A stretch of DNA of 64,000 nucleotides from Halalkalibacter suaedae (GCF_017939705.1 NZ_JAGKSQ010000008.1:62001-126000), one strand, 5' to 3'; positions 28,141-36,524 are shown, counted from the first letter of the stretch. Notes: generated from the letters alone by a model not told the origin. Made by a program: numbers and translations.

Positions 28141-29505
28141 ATGAAAAAAAATCTTAGAAAATCAATGATGGTCGTACCACTTTCATTATCATTACTATTT
28201 GTACCAACGATGACAGGGCTTGCACATGAAGGTCATTCGGACGGACATATGCATGATGGTTCCGTTTCGGTTTCAACGCCAGCATCAGATTTAAGAGCTA
28301 CATTAGATCAATACTTATCTGAACATGCGTTTCTCGCCATTTACACGATGCAAAAAGGAGTCGACGGAGCAGAGGATTTTGATGAAATTGCAGTAGCGCT
28401 AAACCAAAACACAGAAGATCTATCGGTTGCAGTTGCCTCGGTCTACGGTGATGAGGCCGGCGAACAATTCAAGGAAATGTGGAGTGCACATATTGGTTTC
28501 TTCGTGGACTATGTTGTATCGACAGCTGAGGAAAATGAAGAAGGTCGCCAAGCTGCATTAGCCGAACTAGACCAATATAGAACTGATTTCTCTACTTTTC
28601 TTGAGACAGCTACAGAAGAACGACTAGAAGCTTCGGCTCTTGCGGAGGGATTACAAATGCATGTGGATCAATTGGTTTGGGCGTTTGATCAATATGTAGA
28701 AGGGAATTACGATGCGACATATGAGAATGCACGTGAAGCTGTTCATCATATGTATGGTGTTGGAAAAGGTCTTTCAACTGCGATAACGGACCAATTCCCT
28801 GATGAATTTGAAGAAACGACGCCAGCCACACCAGCTGCTGATCTTCGTGCAAATCTTAATCATTTGTTGTCCGAACATGCAGGTCTTGCGGTTTTTGCGA
28901 TGCAAAAGGGGATCGATGGTGCAGCTGACTTTGACGCAATTGCAGCTGCATTAAATGAAAATACAAGCAAATTATCTGATGCGATTTCTGCTGTCTACGG
29001 AGAAGAAGGCGGAGACGTGTTTGAACAAATGTGGAGCGAGCATATTGGCTATTTTGTTGACTACGTCGTCGCAACAGCTGAGGAGAATGAAGAAGGACGC
29101 CGAGAAGCCTTGATGAACCTTGACAATTACCGCGAAGATTTCTCAGCGTTTCTAGAAACGGCGACTGAAGAACGTTTAGAAGCTACAGCTCTAGCAGATG
29201 GCTTACAGATGCATGTTGACCAACTGGTGATGTCATTTGATAGTTATGTAGCTGGCGATTATGAGGCGGCCTATCAGAATGCGAGAGAGGCTTATGCACA
29301 TATGTTCGGTGTTGGAGAAAGCCTATCATCTGCGATTGTTGACCAATTTCCAGACTCATTTACGGATAAAACTCCAACTGATATGCCAAAAACAGGTCTA
29401 GGTGGAACGGCTCAATCAGGCTTTAGCATGGAGTTTGCAGCTATTCTGATAGTGATCCTACTAGCAGGATCTAGTTTCTTTGTTTTAAGACGCAAGCAGG
29501 CATAG
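28141..29505 (+). CDS. Secreted, sortase-anchored protein with two copies of a His-bearing helical domain
   Basis: 454 residues. Signal peptide (to ~30, ending LAHEGHSDGHMHDG, a histidine-rich stretch), two tandem ~175-residue domains about 65-70% alike by eye, then a wall-sorting signal MPKTGLGG, a membrane helix and RRKQA tail. Each domain repeats the histidines in LSEHA, HIG(F/Y)FVDYV, GLQMHVDQLV and H(H)MYG/HMFGVG on predicted helices, suggesting a metal-binding or haem-type four-helix bundle. I do not recognise the family. RBS AAAGGAG, ATG 28141. Neighbour of sortase and ECF genes. Confidence 0.8.
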   Translation: MKKNLRKSMMVVPLSLSLLFVPTMTGLAHEGHSDGHMHDGSVSVSTPASDLRATLDQYLSEHAFLAIYTMQKGVDGAEDFDEIAVALNQNTEDLSVAVASVYGDEAGEQFKEMWSAHIGFFVDYVVSTAEENEEGRQAALAELDQYRTDFSTFLETATEERLEASALAEGLQMHVDQLVWAFDQYVEGNYDATYENAREAVHHMYGVGKGLSTAITDQFPDEFEETTPATPAADLRANLNHLLSEHAGLAVFAMQKGIDGAADFDAIAAALNENTSKLSDAISAVYGEEGGDVFEQMWSEHIGYFVDYVVATAEENEEGRREALMNLDNYREDFSAFLETATEERLEATALADGLQMHVDQLVMSFDSYVAGDYEAAYQNAREAYAHMFGVGESLSSAIVDQFPDSFTDKTPTDMPKTGLGGTAQSGFSMEFAAILIVILLAGSSFFVLRRKQA

Positions 29506-29564
29506 GAACGGAAGTAAGGGGAGTTCACCTCTTGCTTCTAGAAGTTATTAAGAAATCTGTGTCT

Positions 29565-29588
29565 AAAGGACATTTGTTCCGTTATTAT
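29565..29588 (+). repeat. GGACAT..GTTCCGTTA motif, copy 1
   Basis: AAAGGACATTTGTTCCGTTA, the first of four related copies in the 338-bp gap between surface-protein and sortase genes. Confidence 0.6.
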
Positions 29589-29615
29589 CAACAAATAAGC
29601 TGTTTTTAGTTTTTT

Positions 29616-29638
29616 ACGGACATCGGTTCCGTTAATAA
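29616..29638 (+). repeat. GGACAT..GTTCCGTTA motif, copy 2
   Basis: ACGGACATCGGTTCCGTTAA, same orientation as copy 1. Confidence 0.65.
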
Positions 29639-29674
29639 GAAGATAATATGAAAAAAGAATCTAGTATTAGGTGA

Positions 29675-29697
29675 ATAAAGGAATAGATGTCCGTATG
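29675..29697 (-). repeat. GGACAT..GTTCCGTTA motif, copy 3 (inverted)
   Basis: On the minus strand ACGGACATCTATTCCTTTAT, a slightly degenerate copy opposed to copies 1 and 2. Confidence 0.55.
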
Positions 29698-29720
29698 CTT
29701 ATTTAAATGACCAAAAATAT

Positions 29721-29748
29721 TAAAAATAACTGATAGGATGTCCGTTTG
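29721..29748 (-). repeat. GGACAT..GTTCCGTTA motif, copy 4 (inverted)
   Basis: On the minus strand AACGGACATCCTATCAGTTA, the most diverged copy. Apart from these copies, the gap (29506-29843) shows only the sortase leader. Confidence 0.5.
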
Positions 29749-29843
29749 ATTTCTAAATCTATTCGTTTTGTTTCACTTTAATGGAATAATGGAGCGAACA
29801 GGGTGCACAAATTTTCTGAAGGCAAAGAGGGGAGGGGGAGTCA

Positions 29844-30491
29844 ATGAACACTTGGCTTGGGATCATTTTTTTTAGTGTCACATTCGTTCTTTCTGCTTGT
29901 GGAGGACAGGAGCAAATGGAGGGAGACGGTCAAGCATCAGCATTCGAAACAAACGAGCCATTTCAACTAGATTCGGCGGAGAAAAGCTCCAAAACAGAAC
30001 AAACGAAACAGGAGACTAAGATCATTCGAGACGAACGAGTTGGCATTACGCCTATTCGAGTCACAATCCCTAGAATAGATGTTGAAGCTGAGATAGAAAA
30101 TGTGGGGTTACTTCCAAATGGGCAAATGGAAGAGCCTGATACGATAGATGGGGTCGCATGGTATGAGCTGGGCACAAAGCCAGGGGATCAAGGGAGTGCA
30201 GTGTTAGCTGGACATGTTGATAGTAAAACAGGGCCAGCCATATTCTATGATCTTCACAAGCTTGAAAAAGGCGATGAAATCATCGTCACTGGAGAAGAAG
30301 GTGAACCTCTAACGTTTATTGTCCAAGATAAAGTGGCATACCCAAGAGAAGAAGCACCTGTTCAGAAGATTTTCGGCTACTCATTTAGACGTCAATTAAA
30401 TTTGATTACATGTACTGGTGAATTTAATAGAGATGCGGGTACACATGACGAAAGGCTGGTTGTCTACACGGTGTTAAAGTCTGACTTGTAG
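29844..30491 (+). CDS. Class D/F-type sortase with lipoprotein signal
   Basis: 215 residues. Signal with lipobox VLSAC (Cys19), acidic/Gln linker to ~60, then a sortase beta-barrel: catalytic His in VLAGHVDSKTGPAIFYDL, Cys in NLITCTGEF and Arg in HDERLVVYTV. Anchoring by a lipid rather than a membrane helix is unusual for sortases but seen in this group. It most likely anchors the MPKTG protein encoded immediately upstream. RBS GGGGAGGGGGAG before ATG 29844. Confidence 0.88.
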   Translation: MNTWLGIIFFSVTFVLSACGGQEQMEGDGQASAFETNEPFQLDSAEKSSKTEQTKQETKIIRDERVGITPIRVTIPRIDVEAEIENVGLLPNGQMEEPDTIDGVAWYELGTKPGDQGSAVLAGHVDSKTGPAIFYDLHKLEKGDEIIVTGEEGEPLTFIVQDKVAYPREEAPVQKIFGYSFRRQLNLITCTGEFNRDAGTHDERLVVYTVLKSDL

Positions 30492-30504
30492 TAAAGCTTT
30501 GAAG

Positions 30505-30536
30505 AAGCTCCTGTTTTTTACAGGGGCTTTTCTTTG
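30505..30536 (+). terminator. Intrinsic terminator after sortase gene
   Basis: AAGCTCCTG pairs with CAGGGGCTT, loop TTTTTTA, tail TTCTTTG. Confidence 0.8.
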
Positions 30537-30571
30537 TTTGGAGGTCCTTCTAATGAGCTTAGGTTATGAAG

Positions 30572-30609
30572 AGAAAATAAAAAAATGGCACCTTTTTTCG
30601 GCACCATTT
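30572..30609 (-). terminator. Intrinsic terminator of tRNA-Sec
   Basis: On the minus strand AAATGGTGCC pairs with GGTGCCATTT (two G-U pairs) over loop GAAAAAA, followed by TTTTATTTTC. It lies 50 bp beyond the tRNA 3' end. Confidence 0.75.
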
Positions 30610-30658
30610 ATCTTTTATTATTAAAATAGGTAAACACAAGTCTTTAATATGTATGGTT

Positions 30659-30755
30659 TGGCGGGACTGTGTAGGAATCGAACCTACCGGAGACGGCACG
30701 CGCCTCCCAAGCGGTTTTGAAGACCGTGGCGAACACCAGTGTCACAGCCAGCCCC
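30659..30755 (-). tRNA. selC: Selenocysteine tRNA (anticodon UCA)
   Basis: 97 nt on the minus strand, from GGGGCTGG to ...CAGTCCCGCCA with encoded CCA. Anticodon arm CGGT-CTTCAAA-ACCG gives UCA; T arm GTAGG-TTCGATT-CCTAC; a long variable arm (GGGAGGCGCGTGCCGTCTCC) lies between, as in tRNA-Sec. The acceptor stem pairs GGGGCTG with CAGTCCC including one G-U; the eighth pair expected in bacterial tRNA-Sec is G-A here. Delivered by SelB, encoded divergently 309 bp away. Confidence 0.93.
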
Positions 30756-30794
30756 AAATTAAAAAAATAAGTAAATCTAAATCCGACTTAAACT

Positions 30795-30823
30795 ATTATA
30801 CACACTTCGACAACCTTCCGCAA
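30795..30823 (-). promoter_or_regulatory. Sigma-A promoter of tRNA-Sec
   Basis: Reading leftwards: TTGCGG (30823-30818), 17-bp spacer, TATAAT (30800-30795), 40 bp before the tRNA 5' end. Confidence 0.7.
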
Positions 30824-30991
30824 GAGTTAAATAGACACACTTTATCTGATCACCTCAATTTTCAAGTTGCAAGTTAACACTATAAATGAATTACTCTAGC
30901 AAAATGAGGTTAGAGTAACATAAAGTCCATTCCTTATTTACCCATTCCCAACCACTTTTTCAATCTATTTTCTCAGACAACAACCTTTCCT

Positions 30992-31021
30992 TTGTTTTTC
31001 ATTTCATGATTATAGTATGAT
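30992..31021 (+). promoter_or_regulatory. Candidate sigma-A promoter of selB
   Basis: TTGTTT (30992-30997), 18-bp spacer, TATGAT (31016-31021), 42 bp before the selB start. With the tRNA promoter it forms a divergent pair; the rest of 30756-31063 shows nothing else. Confidence 0.5.
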
Positions 31022-31063
31022 TAGGTAATGTGAAAAATAGGCAACAAGGAAGGGTCAAACGTT

Positions 31064-32971
31064 ATGAAACACTACACAGTTGGTATGGCTGGTCATATTG
31101 ATCATGGCAAAACAACATTAACGAAAGCTTTAACAAACATAGATACCGATCGATTGAAGGAAGAGAAGGAGCGGAGTATTTCAATTGAACTTGGATATGC
31201 TCCACTAAAATTGACGGACGAGATGGAAGTTTCGCTCATTGATGTGCCGGGGCATGAGCGTTTTGTTCGACAGATGATCGCAGGAGTGGCTGGGATTGAT
31301 CTTGTCATGCTTGTCATTGCTGCTGATGAAGGGATTATGCCACAAACACGTGAGCACTTAGACATTCTTCGGTTACTGGGGATTGAGAAAGGTTTAGTTG
31401 TTGTTACGAAGAAAGATCGTATTGATGAGGAGATGCTAGAAATTGTTGAACTCGATATTCGAGAAGCAATTGAAGGGACCTTTTTAGAAGATGAAGAGTT
31501 AATCTTTGTTGATAGTTTAAGTGGGGACGGAATTGAAGAGTTGAAAGTAGCGATCGCTGATGGCTTAAGGGATCGTCCCAGTAAGGATGCAGGTGGTGCG
31601 TTTCGTCTGCCAATTGATCAGGTGTTTACAGTTCATGGACAAGGTACAGTCGTTAGAGGTACGGTCTATGAAGGTTTAGTGAAAGAGGGAGATATGCTAG
31701 AGCTCCACCCTCAACGTATTCCCGTTCGGGTTAGACAGCTCCAGGTTCATCATCAAGCAAGAACAACAGGACGAGCAGGTCAACGGGTAGCTATTAATCT
31801 TGGTGGCGTTTCAAAGGATGAAGTTCAGCGTGGGCATGTGCTCGTGGCTAGTGGACATTATGATACGACCGATACGATTGATGTCGCATTAACGACTGTT
31901 TCTGAGCTCTCTTATATTGTTAAGCAACGTGGGGCAATCAAACTACATATTGGAACAGCTGAAGTATATGGAAAAGTGGTCTTTTTTGATCGTAATGAAC
32001 TTAGTGAAGGGGACGAACAAATTGTTTGTCAGCTGAGACTTGATGATTCAATTGTGACAAGACGTGGTGATCGCTTTATTCTTCGTCGCCCGACACCGAT
32101 GGAAACGATTGGTGGTGGTGTCGTCATTGATGCCCATGGCGGAAAATATCGTTTTGGTGAAGAGACCGTACATGCATTAGAGCAGAAGATGAAATCCTCT
32201 CCTGAAGAGCAATTTCAACAGCTGCTGCTTGACCGGAAGATGTTAACGCTGAAGGAAGCGAGTAAGGAACTTCATCTCACAGAGCAAGAGCTTCAGGCTG
32301 AGGTAACGAACCATCCGGAACTACTCCAGCTTCCTTCTGGTGAGATCACAAGTGAAGCAGTGCTACGTTCTTTACGTACATCGTTTCAAACAGAATTCGA
32401 GCGATATCATTCTGAATTTCCATTACGTCCAGGAATGAAAAAGGCAGAAATGATTCAAAGCTATGCTACGACGTATCCGAAACGATTGTTGACATGGTTC
32501 ATGGATGAGGGAACGTCGAAGGGTTGGTTTGTTGTCGAGGGACCATATGTTGCAGGAACTGAGCATACCCCACATCCTCCTGGACAATGGGCAAAACGAG
32601 TTGAAAATGTGCTTGCGAGTTTAAAAGAAGAAGGTTTGAAGGTCACAGCATTGAAGCGGCATTTAGATAATCAGCAAATACCTGAGTCACTGCATGAAGA
32701 GATTAGTCTATATTTTCATCATCAAGAACATTTAATTCAGCTAGATGAAAAATTATCAATCCATCATGAGCCGTTCCGTGAAGCGGTCAGAAGTCTTTTT
32801 AATGAGACGAACGATGTCTTTTTGCTTCAAGATGCAAAAGAGTTAACAGGGCTTTCAAGGAAGTATCTTGTTCCGTTTGTTGAAAAGCTCGACAAGTTAG
32901 GATTAACGATTCGTCAAGATCAGGAACGGAAATGGAAGGTTGATAAAGTTGAAAATTGGCTCAGTCACTAA
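31064..32971 (+). CDS. selB: Selenocysteine-specific elongation factor SelB
   Basis: 635 residues. EF-Tu-like G domain with GHIDHGKTT (P-loop), switch region ERSISIELGY, DVPGH, and VTKKD in place of NKxD, as usual in SelB. Then beta domains 2-3 and a C-terminal half of winged-helix modules (from ~370; e.g. FLLQDAKELTGLSRKYLVPF) that bind the SECIS hairpin. Brings Sec-tRNA to ribosomes paused at UGA. Its 3' end overlaps the next gene by 23 bp. Confidence 0.96.
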   Translation: MKHYTVGMAGHIDHGKTTLTKALTNIDTDRLKEEKERSISIELGYAPLKLTDEMEVSLIDVPGHERFVRQMIAGVAGIDLVMLVIAADEGIMPQTREHLDILRLLGIEKGLVVVTKKDRIDEEMLEIVELDIREAIEGTFLEDEELIFVDSLSGDGIEELKVAIADGLRDRPSKDAGGAFRLPIDQVFTVHGQGTVVRGTVYEGLVKEGDMLELHPQRIPVRVRQLQVHHQARTTGRAGQRVAINLGGVSKDEVQRGHVLVASGHYDTTDTIDVALTTVSELSYIVKQRGAIKLHIGTAEVYGKVVFFDRNELSEGDEQIVCQLRLDDSIVTRRGDRFILRRPTPMETIGGGVVIDAHGGKYRFGEETVHALEQKMKSSPEEQFQQLLLDRKMLTLKEASKELHLTEQELQAEVTNHPELLQLPSGEITSEAVLRSLRTSFQTEFERYHSEFPLRPGMKKAEMIQSYATTYPKRLLTWFMDEGTSKGWFVVEGPYVAGTEHTPHPPGQWAKRVENVLASLKEEGLKVTALKRHLDNQQIPESLHEEISLYFHHQEHLIQLDEKLSIHHEPFREAVRSLFNETNDVFLLQDAKELTGLSRKYLVPFVEKLDKLGLTIRQDQERKWKVDKVENWLSH

Positions 32972-33983
32972 ACCGAACATTCTATTTTTTACTCCATTTT
33001 TTAAACAGCATCGTGGAAATTCAACAACGGCTCTTCGTCTTGTTGAAGGGCTGAAAATGTGGGATGCCACAGTAAAGGTTTTTGCCTATGAAGAAGAAGA
33101 GTGGAACGAGGAGATTGAAGCGTTTTTTAACGAAGCGGATCTAGTTCATGTCCTTCATTTGAAGCGGTTTGCATTATGGTTGAAAACAGTCCCTCATTTG
33201 AAGTTAGACATGCCGTATATTCTAACCTCTGGTGGCACTGATATTAACGAAGACTTAAAAAGCCCTGAGGCAACTTGCTTAATCGAATCAGTTGTTAATA
33301 GGTCTTGTGGGATTACAGTATTTAGTCAGGATGGTAGACAGAAATTACTTCAAGCCTACCCTGAACTTAATGATCGTGTCTACGTCATCCCGCAAAGTGT
33401 ATGGCTTCCTAAAAATGAAGCTGAAATTGTTCCAGTTTTACCTGGGAAGCCTGCTCTGTTATTGCCGGCAGGCTTACGACCGGTCAAGGATGTGTTTTTC
33501 TTATGGGACGAACTGAAGGAGTTGCATGATCGCTATCCCGAGCTGACTTTTACAATTATTGGAGCAGCTCTTGATCCTACTGTCAGTGAAGAAGTCGAAA
33601 CACGTTCTAGAAAGCATAGTTGGTTTCACTATCTTAAAGAAGTTCCGCTTGCTCAAATGGCTGCAATCTATCAACAAGCAGACATCGTTTTAAATACCTC
33701 TCTATCAGAGGGGCAATCAACAGCGTTACTTGAGGCAATGCAAGTAGGGAAAATAGTGATGGCTAGAAGGAATCCTGGGAATGAAAGCATTATTCAGCCT
33801 GGTCACACAGGAATCCTATTTGACTCGCCAGAAGAATTTCGTTTGAAATTAGAAAAGCTCCTAGAAAATAGAAATATTCAAATAAATCTCGTGAAACATG
33901 CACAAACTTATATGAATAGTCATCACTCGCTAGAGGGTGAGATGAACAAATTTCTAAAAGTATATACCCATTGCTTGAGTTAA
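32949..33983 (+). CDS. GT4 glycosyltransferase resembling SenB (selenosugar synthase) / GLT1D1
   Basis: 344 residues, GT-B fold. Conserved-looking segments: FKQHRGNSTTALRLVEG, HVLHLKRFALW, TSGGTDINEDL, VYVIPQSVW, GLRPVKDVFFLWDELK, IGAALDP, LSEGQSTALLEAM and RRNPGNE. By memory these align with TIGR04348/SenB, which makes a selenosugar from selenophosphate and UDP-GlcNAc, and also with the GLT1D1 group, so substrate is uncertain. TTG start at 32949, nine bases after GGAAGG, overlaps selB by 23 bp: translational coupling. Followed by an ABC importer in the same direction. Confidence 0.75.
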   Translation: MKIGSVTKPNILFFTPFFKQHRGNSTTALRLVEGLKMWDATVKVFAYEEEEWNEEIEAFFNEADLVHVLHLKRFALWLKTVPHLKLDMPYILTSGGTDINEDLKSPEATCLIESVVNRSCGITVFSQDGRQKLLQAYPELNDRVYVIPQSVWLPKNEAEIVPVLPGKPALLLPAGLRPVKDVFFLWDELKELHDRYPELTFTIIGAALDPTVSEEVETRSRKHSWFHYLKEVPLAQMAAIYQQADIVLNTSLSEGQSTALLEAMQVGKIVMARRNPGNESIIQPGHTGILFDSPEEFRLKLEKLLENRNIQINLVKHAQTYMNSHHSLEGEMNKFLKVYTHCLS

Positions 33984-34062
33984 GTTACTTTACAAAGGTA
34001 ATGAGATGATGGTAGATTTTTCAATGTACTTAGAAAAAGAGATAAAAAGGTGGAGAAATAGA

Positions 34063-35001
34063 ATGAAAAAATGGTTAATTACATTAGGGCTTGCGTTTGC
34101 TCTAACAGCATGTGGGTCAAGTGATCCAGACGAAGTCGTTGAATCACCAACGGATGAAGAAACGACTGAAGAAGAAGTAGCTGAAACGGAAACAGATAAT
34201 AGTACTTTTGAAATAGCCGTTATTCCTTCTCAATCAACAGGTGAGATGCAAACAGGTCTTGATAATTTACAGAGCTATTTAACAGAGGAGCTTGAACGTG
34301 AAGTTGTTGTAACGCAGTATCCAAACTACAATGCAGTTGTTGAAGCGTTAAATTATAACCATGTTGACTTAGCCTTTTTAGGCCCGTTAACGTATGTTAT
34401 TGCTCATGAACAGAGTGGTGCAAAAGCAATCGTAACGATTGAAGTAGATGGGAGTTCATTTTATCACTCATACATTATTACCCATGCTGATAATGAGTGG
34501 GCGAACTTAGATGAGCTTCTTGCAGATGCTGGTGAAGTTGATTTTGCTTTCGGTAGTATTTCATCAACATCGGGTCATTTAATTCCAGGCTTACATCTTC
34601 GTGATCTTGGCTATTATGAGAGTGAAGATCAAAATGAATTTAATCAAGTTCAATTTGCTGGTTCACATGATGTTGTTGCAACCCTTGTTCAAAATCAGGA
34701 TGTTGATGCAGGGGCGATTGACAGTGCTATTTTAAACGAATTAATTGAACAAGGGACGGTTTCGGCGGACGAAATTAAAATCCTTTGGGAATCACAAGAA
34801 CTGTACCAATACCCTTGGGTTGTTCCTGCACAAACAAGTGATGAACTAGTGACGCAGCTTCAAGAAGCATTTTTTGCGATTGAGGATCCCGAAATTTTAA
34901 GTATCTTTGGTGGGGCAACAAAGTTTGTCGAAGCTGAAGATAGTAATTACTCAGATATTGTTGATGCAGCTCGTGAATTTAATATGCTTACATTAGAATA
35001 G
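34063..35001 (+). CDS. PhnD-family substrate-binding lipoprotein, predicted selenium-compound importer
   Basis: 312 residues. Lipobox FALTAC (Cys16), acidic linker to ~48, then a PhnD-type solute-binding fold: FEIAVIPSQSTGEMQTGLD, NHVDLAFLGPLTYVIA, FAFGSISSTSGHLIPGLHL, DVDAGAIDSAILNELIEQG. PhnD relatives bind phosphonate, phosphite or similar oxyanions. From memory a PhnD-related group is annotated as predicted selenate importer because it neighbours selD. Start MKKWLITLG at 34063 after AAAGGTGGAG; upstream ATGs give an unlikely extension. First gene of an ABC operon. Confidence 0.85.
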   Translation: MKKWLITLGLAFALTACGSSDPDEVVESPTDEETTEEEVAETETDNSTFEIAVIPSQSTGEMQTGLDNLQSYLTEELEREVVVTQYPNYNAVVEALNYNHVDLAFLGPLTYVIAHEQSGAKAIVTIEVDGSSFYHSYIITHADNEWANLDELLADAGEVDFAFGSISSTSGHLIPGLHLRDLGYYESEDQNEFNQVQFAGSHDVVATLVQNQDVDAGAIDSAILNELIEQGTVSADEIKILWESQELYQYPWVVPAQTSDELVTQLQEAFFAIEDPEILSIFGGATKFVEAEDSNYSDIVDAAREFNMLTLE

Positions 35002-35012
35002 AGGTTTTCTTA

Positions 35013-35774
35013 ATGGTTTGGTTTCGTAGGCGTTATATCATTTATTTCTTGCTTATTTTAGCCGCAACATGGTGGAGCATGGATGTGACTGGTTTTGAGT
35101 GGAGAAAGCTTACGCAAATCGGAAATATTGTTGATATGGTGACCACTCGCTTCTTTCCTGTTGAGTGGTCACTTTTTCCGAGAATGGCGTTACATAGTCT
35201 TGTGACACTCGCGGTTGCTTTTTTAGGGACAACCTTTGCCTTAGTTGTCGCATTGCCACTCAGCTTTCTTGCTGCTAAAAACACAAGTGGAACAGTTGGG
35301 ATGTATGCTACCATTCGTGGTGGGTTAAGTGCCCTTCGCTCGATTCCTGAGATTGTATTTGGTTTAATATTCGTTGCCGCATTTGGACTTGGTCCGTTTG
35401 CTGCAGTGCTTGCCATCATTCTCCATAATATTGGTGTATTAGGAAAATTGATTTCAGAATTAATTGAGGCGGCAGAGGCAGGGCCGCAAGAGGCGATGCG
35501 TTCGGTTGGTGCGACCAAATGGATTGGACATCTTTTTGCGATTGTTCCACAAATTTGGCCGAATGTTTTGTCTCATTTCTTCTATAGATTTGAAGTTGCT
35601 ATTAGAACCTCCTTAATTTTAGGTTTCATTGGTGGTGGTGGGATTGGTCAGCAATTATTTAACCATTTCCAGAGTTTTTATTATACAGCCGTTACCGTTG
35701 ATATAATTTTAATCATGATCTTAGTGATTATGGTTGACTTTATTGGTGGTCGGATACGTTCAAGGGTCATATAG
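35013..35774 (+). CDS. PhnE-family ABC permease
   Basis: 253 residues with about six membrane helices and the permease EAA-type loop (AAEAGPQEAMRSVGATKWIG), followed by IVPQIWPNVLSHFFYRFEVA and LGFIGGGGIGQQL, matching phosphonate-type permeases. It starts 11 bp after the binding-protein gene, with GAGG upstream. Forms the membrane channel of the importer. Confidence 0.87.
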   Translation: MVWFRRRYIIYFLLILAATWWSMDVTGFEWRKLTQIGNIVDMVTTRFFPVEWSLFPRMALHSLVTLAVAFLGTTFALVVALPLSFLAAKNTSGTVGMYATIRGGLSALRSIPEIVFGLIFVAAFGLGPFAAVLAIILHNIGVLGKLISELIEAAEAGPQEAMRSVGATKWIGHLFAIVPQIWPNVLSHFFYRFEVAIRTSLILGFIGGGGIGQQLFNHFQSFYYTAVTVDIILIMILVIMVDFIGGRIRSRVI

Positions 35775-35786
35775 GAGGGGATGTCG

Positions 35787-36521
35787 ATGTTAACAATTTC
35801 AGACTTAGTTGTTAGATATCCGAAAGCTGAAGAAAATGCGATTGACCATGTTTCTGTTGAACTGGATAAAGGAGAATTTGTTTGTGTACTTGGCAAGAGT
35901 GGTGCAGGTAAGTCCACCTTTATTCGAGCGATTAATCGCCTTCAAAAGCCGACATCAGGTCAAATTAGCTGGGGGAATACCGAATTAACGAACTTATCTG
36001 AAGCGAAAATGCGTTATCTTCGTTCAGACATGGTGATGATTTTCCAGCATTTTAATTTAATTCCGCGTATGACTGTTTTTCAGAATACGCTGACAGGATC
36101 CTTTGGGAAACGACCTCCAATTAAGAATTTACTAGGTATTTTCTCAGAGCAAGAAAAAGAAAGAGCATATCAAGCATTGAAAGAAGTAGGGTTGAGTAAA
36201 TTTGCCCATAAGAGAGTGGAAGATTTGAGTGGCGGACAAAAGCAAAGGGTTGGTATAGCTCGAGCATTGATGCAGGACCCGCAGCTAGTGCTGGGGGACG
36301 AACCAGTTGCAAGCTTAGATCCGTCTACATCCAGAACAATCTTTGAGCTGTTGCAACGAATTCATCAGGAGCGAAATTTACTAACAATTATTAATGTCCA
36401 TGATGTTCATTTAGCGAAAGAATTTGCGACGAGAATCATTGCATTTAGAGATGGGAAATTAATTTTCGATGGGAAACCAGATCAAGTGGATGAGCATCAA
36501 TTTGCTGAAATTTATCAGTAA
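35787..36521 (+). CDS. PhnC-family ABC ATPase
   Basis: 244 residues. Walker A LGKSGAGKST, Q-loop MVMIFQHFNLI, signature LSGGQKQRVGIARALM, Walker B LVLGDEP, H-loop INVHDVHLA. Close to PhnC ATPases. ATG at 35787 is eight bases after GGAGGGG; the ATG at 35781 is too near. Ends the four-gene run begun by selB, before a strong terminator. Confidence 0.9.
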   Translation: MLTISDLVVRYPKAEENAIDHVSVELDKGEFVCVLGKSGAGKSTFIRAINRLQKPTSGQISWGNTELTNLSEAKMRYLRSDMVMIFQHFNLIPRMTVFQNTLTGSFGKRPPIKNLLGIFSEQEKERAYQALKEVGLSKFAHKRVEDLSGGQKQRVGIARALMQDPQLVLGDEPVASLDPSTSRTIFELLQRIHQERNLLTIINVHDVHLAKEFATRIIAFRDGKLIFDGKPDQVDEHQFAEIYQ

Positions 36522-36524
36522 AAG

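Noticed and set aside
30653-30877. 74-residue plus-strand frame
   Set aside because: Lies on the antisense of tRNA-Sec and its promoter; it is a chance frame.
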